DNA from: Crocinitomicaceae bacterium
GTDB lineage: Bacteria; Bacteroidota; Bacteroidia; Flavobacteriales_D; Crocinitomicaceae
Length of the DNA: 7,629 nt
NCBI GenBank assembly: GCA_023264075.1
Contig: JALQTG010000240.1
Span: 1 to 7,629 of the forward strand
Reading direction: 5' to 3'
Shown: in pieces, positions 6,687-7,629 of the stretch
Position numbering within the stretch: the stretch's first letter is position 1
How the letters are laid out: each line of letters starts with the position of its first letter
Translations under genes and position numbers: made by a program
The notes under the pieces: generated by a model
Databases searched by the model: none
Told to the model about the DNA's origin: nothing
The model's input: the letters and a program-made list of their open reading frames with translations, nothing else

Positions 6687-7629
6687 ATGAAGTTCGATCC
6701 AAGGTTTCTATTACTCTCTTACCTACTTATAATTGTTTTCTTTTCGAATGCTCAAAAAGAAAAAGAAGTTTCAATTTCAAATTCAAACGGAAAAGTCTAT
6801 GGTACGTTAACCCTGCCGAAAGGAAAAAAATCGGACATACCAGTTGCGCTAATTATTGCAGGCTCTGGTCCTACTGACAGAGATGGAAATAATCCATTCA
6901 TGAAAAATAATAGCTTGAAAATGCTTTCGGATTCCCTCGTAAAAATGGGCGTAGCAACTTTACGCTATGATAAGCAAGGTATTGGAGCGAGCGCTTCGGC
7001 TAGTAAACCGGAAATAGAGTTAACCGTTGAAGATTTTATTCAAGATGTTAAGTTATGGATTGAATTCCTTCGGTCCAATAAAAAAACAGGACCGATCACG
7101 CTTATTGGGCACAGTGAAGGTTCCTTTTTCGCGTTAGCAGCTGCGCAAGACACTCCAGTTGAACAGGTGGTTTCAGTGGCAGGTGCGGGACGTCGGATTG
7201 ACAAGATTATCTTGGAACAGTTAGGTGCTCAAGATGAAAAACTCTTCGCAGATGCAAAGATAATTTTTGACTCATTGGAAGTTGGAATAGTTGTTCAAGA
7301 TGTAAGCCCTAATCTCCAGTCCTTATTTCGAAAAAGTATTCAACCGTATATTATTTCTTGGATGAAATATGACCCTGCTAAATTAGTGTCAACGCTAACC
7401 TGTCCTGTTTTCGTGATTCAAGGAGATAAAGACATTCAAGTTCAAATTCAGGACGCCCGATTACTCGTTGGACAAAATAAACACGTCCAACTTCACGTGA
7501 TTGAGGGTATGAATCACATCTTCAAAAAAGTAGAAGGTGACAGAGACGCCAATATGATAACTTATTTAGATCCAAATCTACCAATTATGACAGAGTTTGT
7601 CGATGTGTTTAGAACGACCATTATTAAGT
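6687..7629 (+). CDS. Secreted alpha/beta-hydrolase (serine esterase/peptidase-like), open at right edge
   Basis: A predicted exported serine hydrolase with 314 codons visible. Seen: a signal peptide (about 1-22, ending FFSNA before Gln23); an oxyanion-loop region IAGSGPTDRDGNNP (57-70), typical of a common Bacteroidota hydrolase group; LRYDKQGIG (92-100); the nucleophile elbow GHSEGS (141-146) with S143; GDKDIQV (246-252) with acid D249; and GMNHIFK (274-280) with H277. The catalytic triad is thus complete and only the end of the protein is cut off, with no stop codon before the edge. The substrate is unknown: members of this fold include esterases, acyl-transfer enzymes and S33-type peptidases. 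The ATG at 6687-6689 is the only plausible start, because an in-frame TGA lies two codons upstream and the signal peptide begins right there. It runs opposite to pabB and has no obvious functional link to it. Confidence 0.9.
   Translation, partial: MKFDPRFLLLSYLLIIVFFSNAQKEKEVSISNSNGKVYGTLTLPKGKKSDIPVALIIAGSGPTDRDGNNPFMKNNSLKMLSDSLVKMGVATLRYDKQGIGASASASKPEIELTVEDFIQDVKLWIEFLRSNKKTGPITLIGHSEGSFFALAAAQDTPVEQVVSVAGAGRRIDKIILEQLGAQDEKLFADAKIIFDSLEVGIVVQDVSPNLQSLFRKSIQPYIISWMKYDPAKLVSTLTCPVFVIQGDKDIQVQIQDARLLVGQNKHVQLHVIEGMNHIFKKVEGDRDANMITYLDPNLPIMTEFVDVFRTTIIK

Noticed and set aside
6650..6877. A 75-codon plus-strand reading frame starting with ATG at 6650.
   Set aside because: It lies out of frame over the signal-peptide region of the hydrolase gene that starts at 6687. 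Its product is basic with no domain, so it is a shadow frame.
1..7629. A defence system, mobile element, CRISPR array or new biosynthetic cluster.
   Set aside because: No transposase, integrase, direct-repeat array, toxin-antitoxin pair or nuclease signature was seen on either strand. Nearly all genes are recognisable housekeeping families.

Overview
The window looks like ordinary chromosomal DNA of a member of the Bacteroidota, most likely a flavobacterium of the order Flavobacteriales. The reasons are AT-rich sequence, the absence of Shine-Dalgarno sites before the genes, several upstream matches to the Bacteroidota promoter core TAnnTTTG, secretion signals ending in short Ser/Asn/Ala-Gln junctions, and the style of the protein families. 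I see no mobile element, CRISPR array, rRNA or tRNA gene. I also see no convincing candidate for a wholly new system.

Layout: five genes lie complete on the minus strand, a sixth (carA) is on the minus strand and runs off the left edge, and a seventh is on the plus strand and runs off the right edge. From left to right: carA (1-733, 5' part only; pyrimidine and arginine precursor synthesis); dsbD (822-3236, membrane thiol-disulfide reductase); a small secreted protein that is a free-standing copy of the DsbD N-terminal domain (3241-3684); a 96-residue conserved-looking protein of unknown function (3818-4108); tilS (4216-5442, tRNA-Ile lysidine synthetase); pabB (5429-6625, aminodeoxychorismate synthase component I); and, divergent from pabB, a secreted alpha/beta hydrolase (6687 to the edge).

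There appear to be four minus-strand transcription units: pabB-tilS (14-nt overlap), the 96-residue gene alone (own promoter and strong terminator), the DsbD-domain gene with dsbD (4-nt gap), and carA. The redox pair is the most coherent functional unit. DsbD should carry electrons from the cytoplasm to the periplasm, and the neighbouring small protein is a plausible dedicated periplasmic acceptor. A degenerate, cysteine-free copy of the same domain seems to sit inside DsbD as well, so the locus would hold three related units with three different cysteine arrangements.

No gene-free stretch exceeds 300 bases. The longest gap is about 133 bases (3685-3817) and holds a candidate promoter, an inverted repeat and a terminator.
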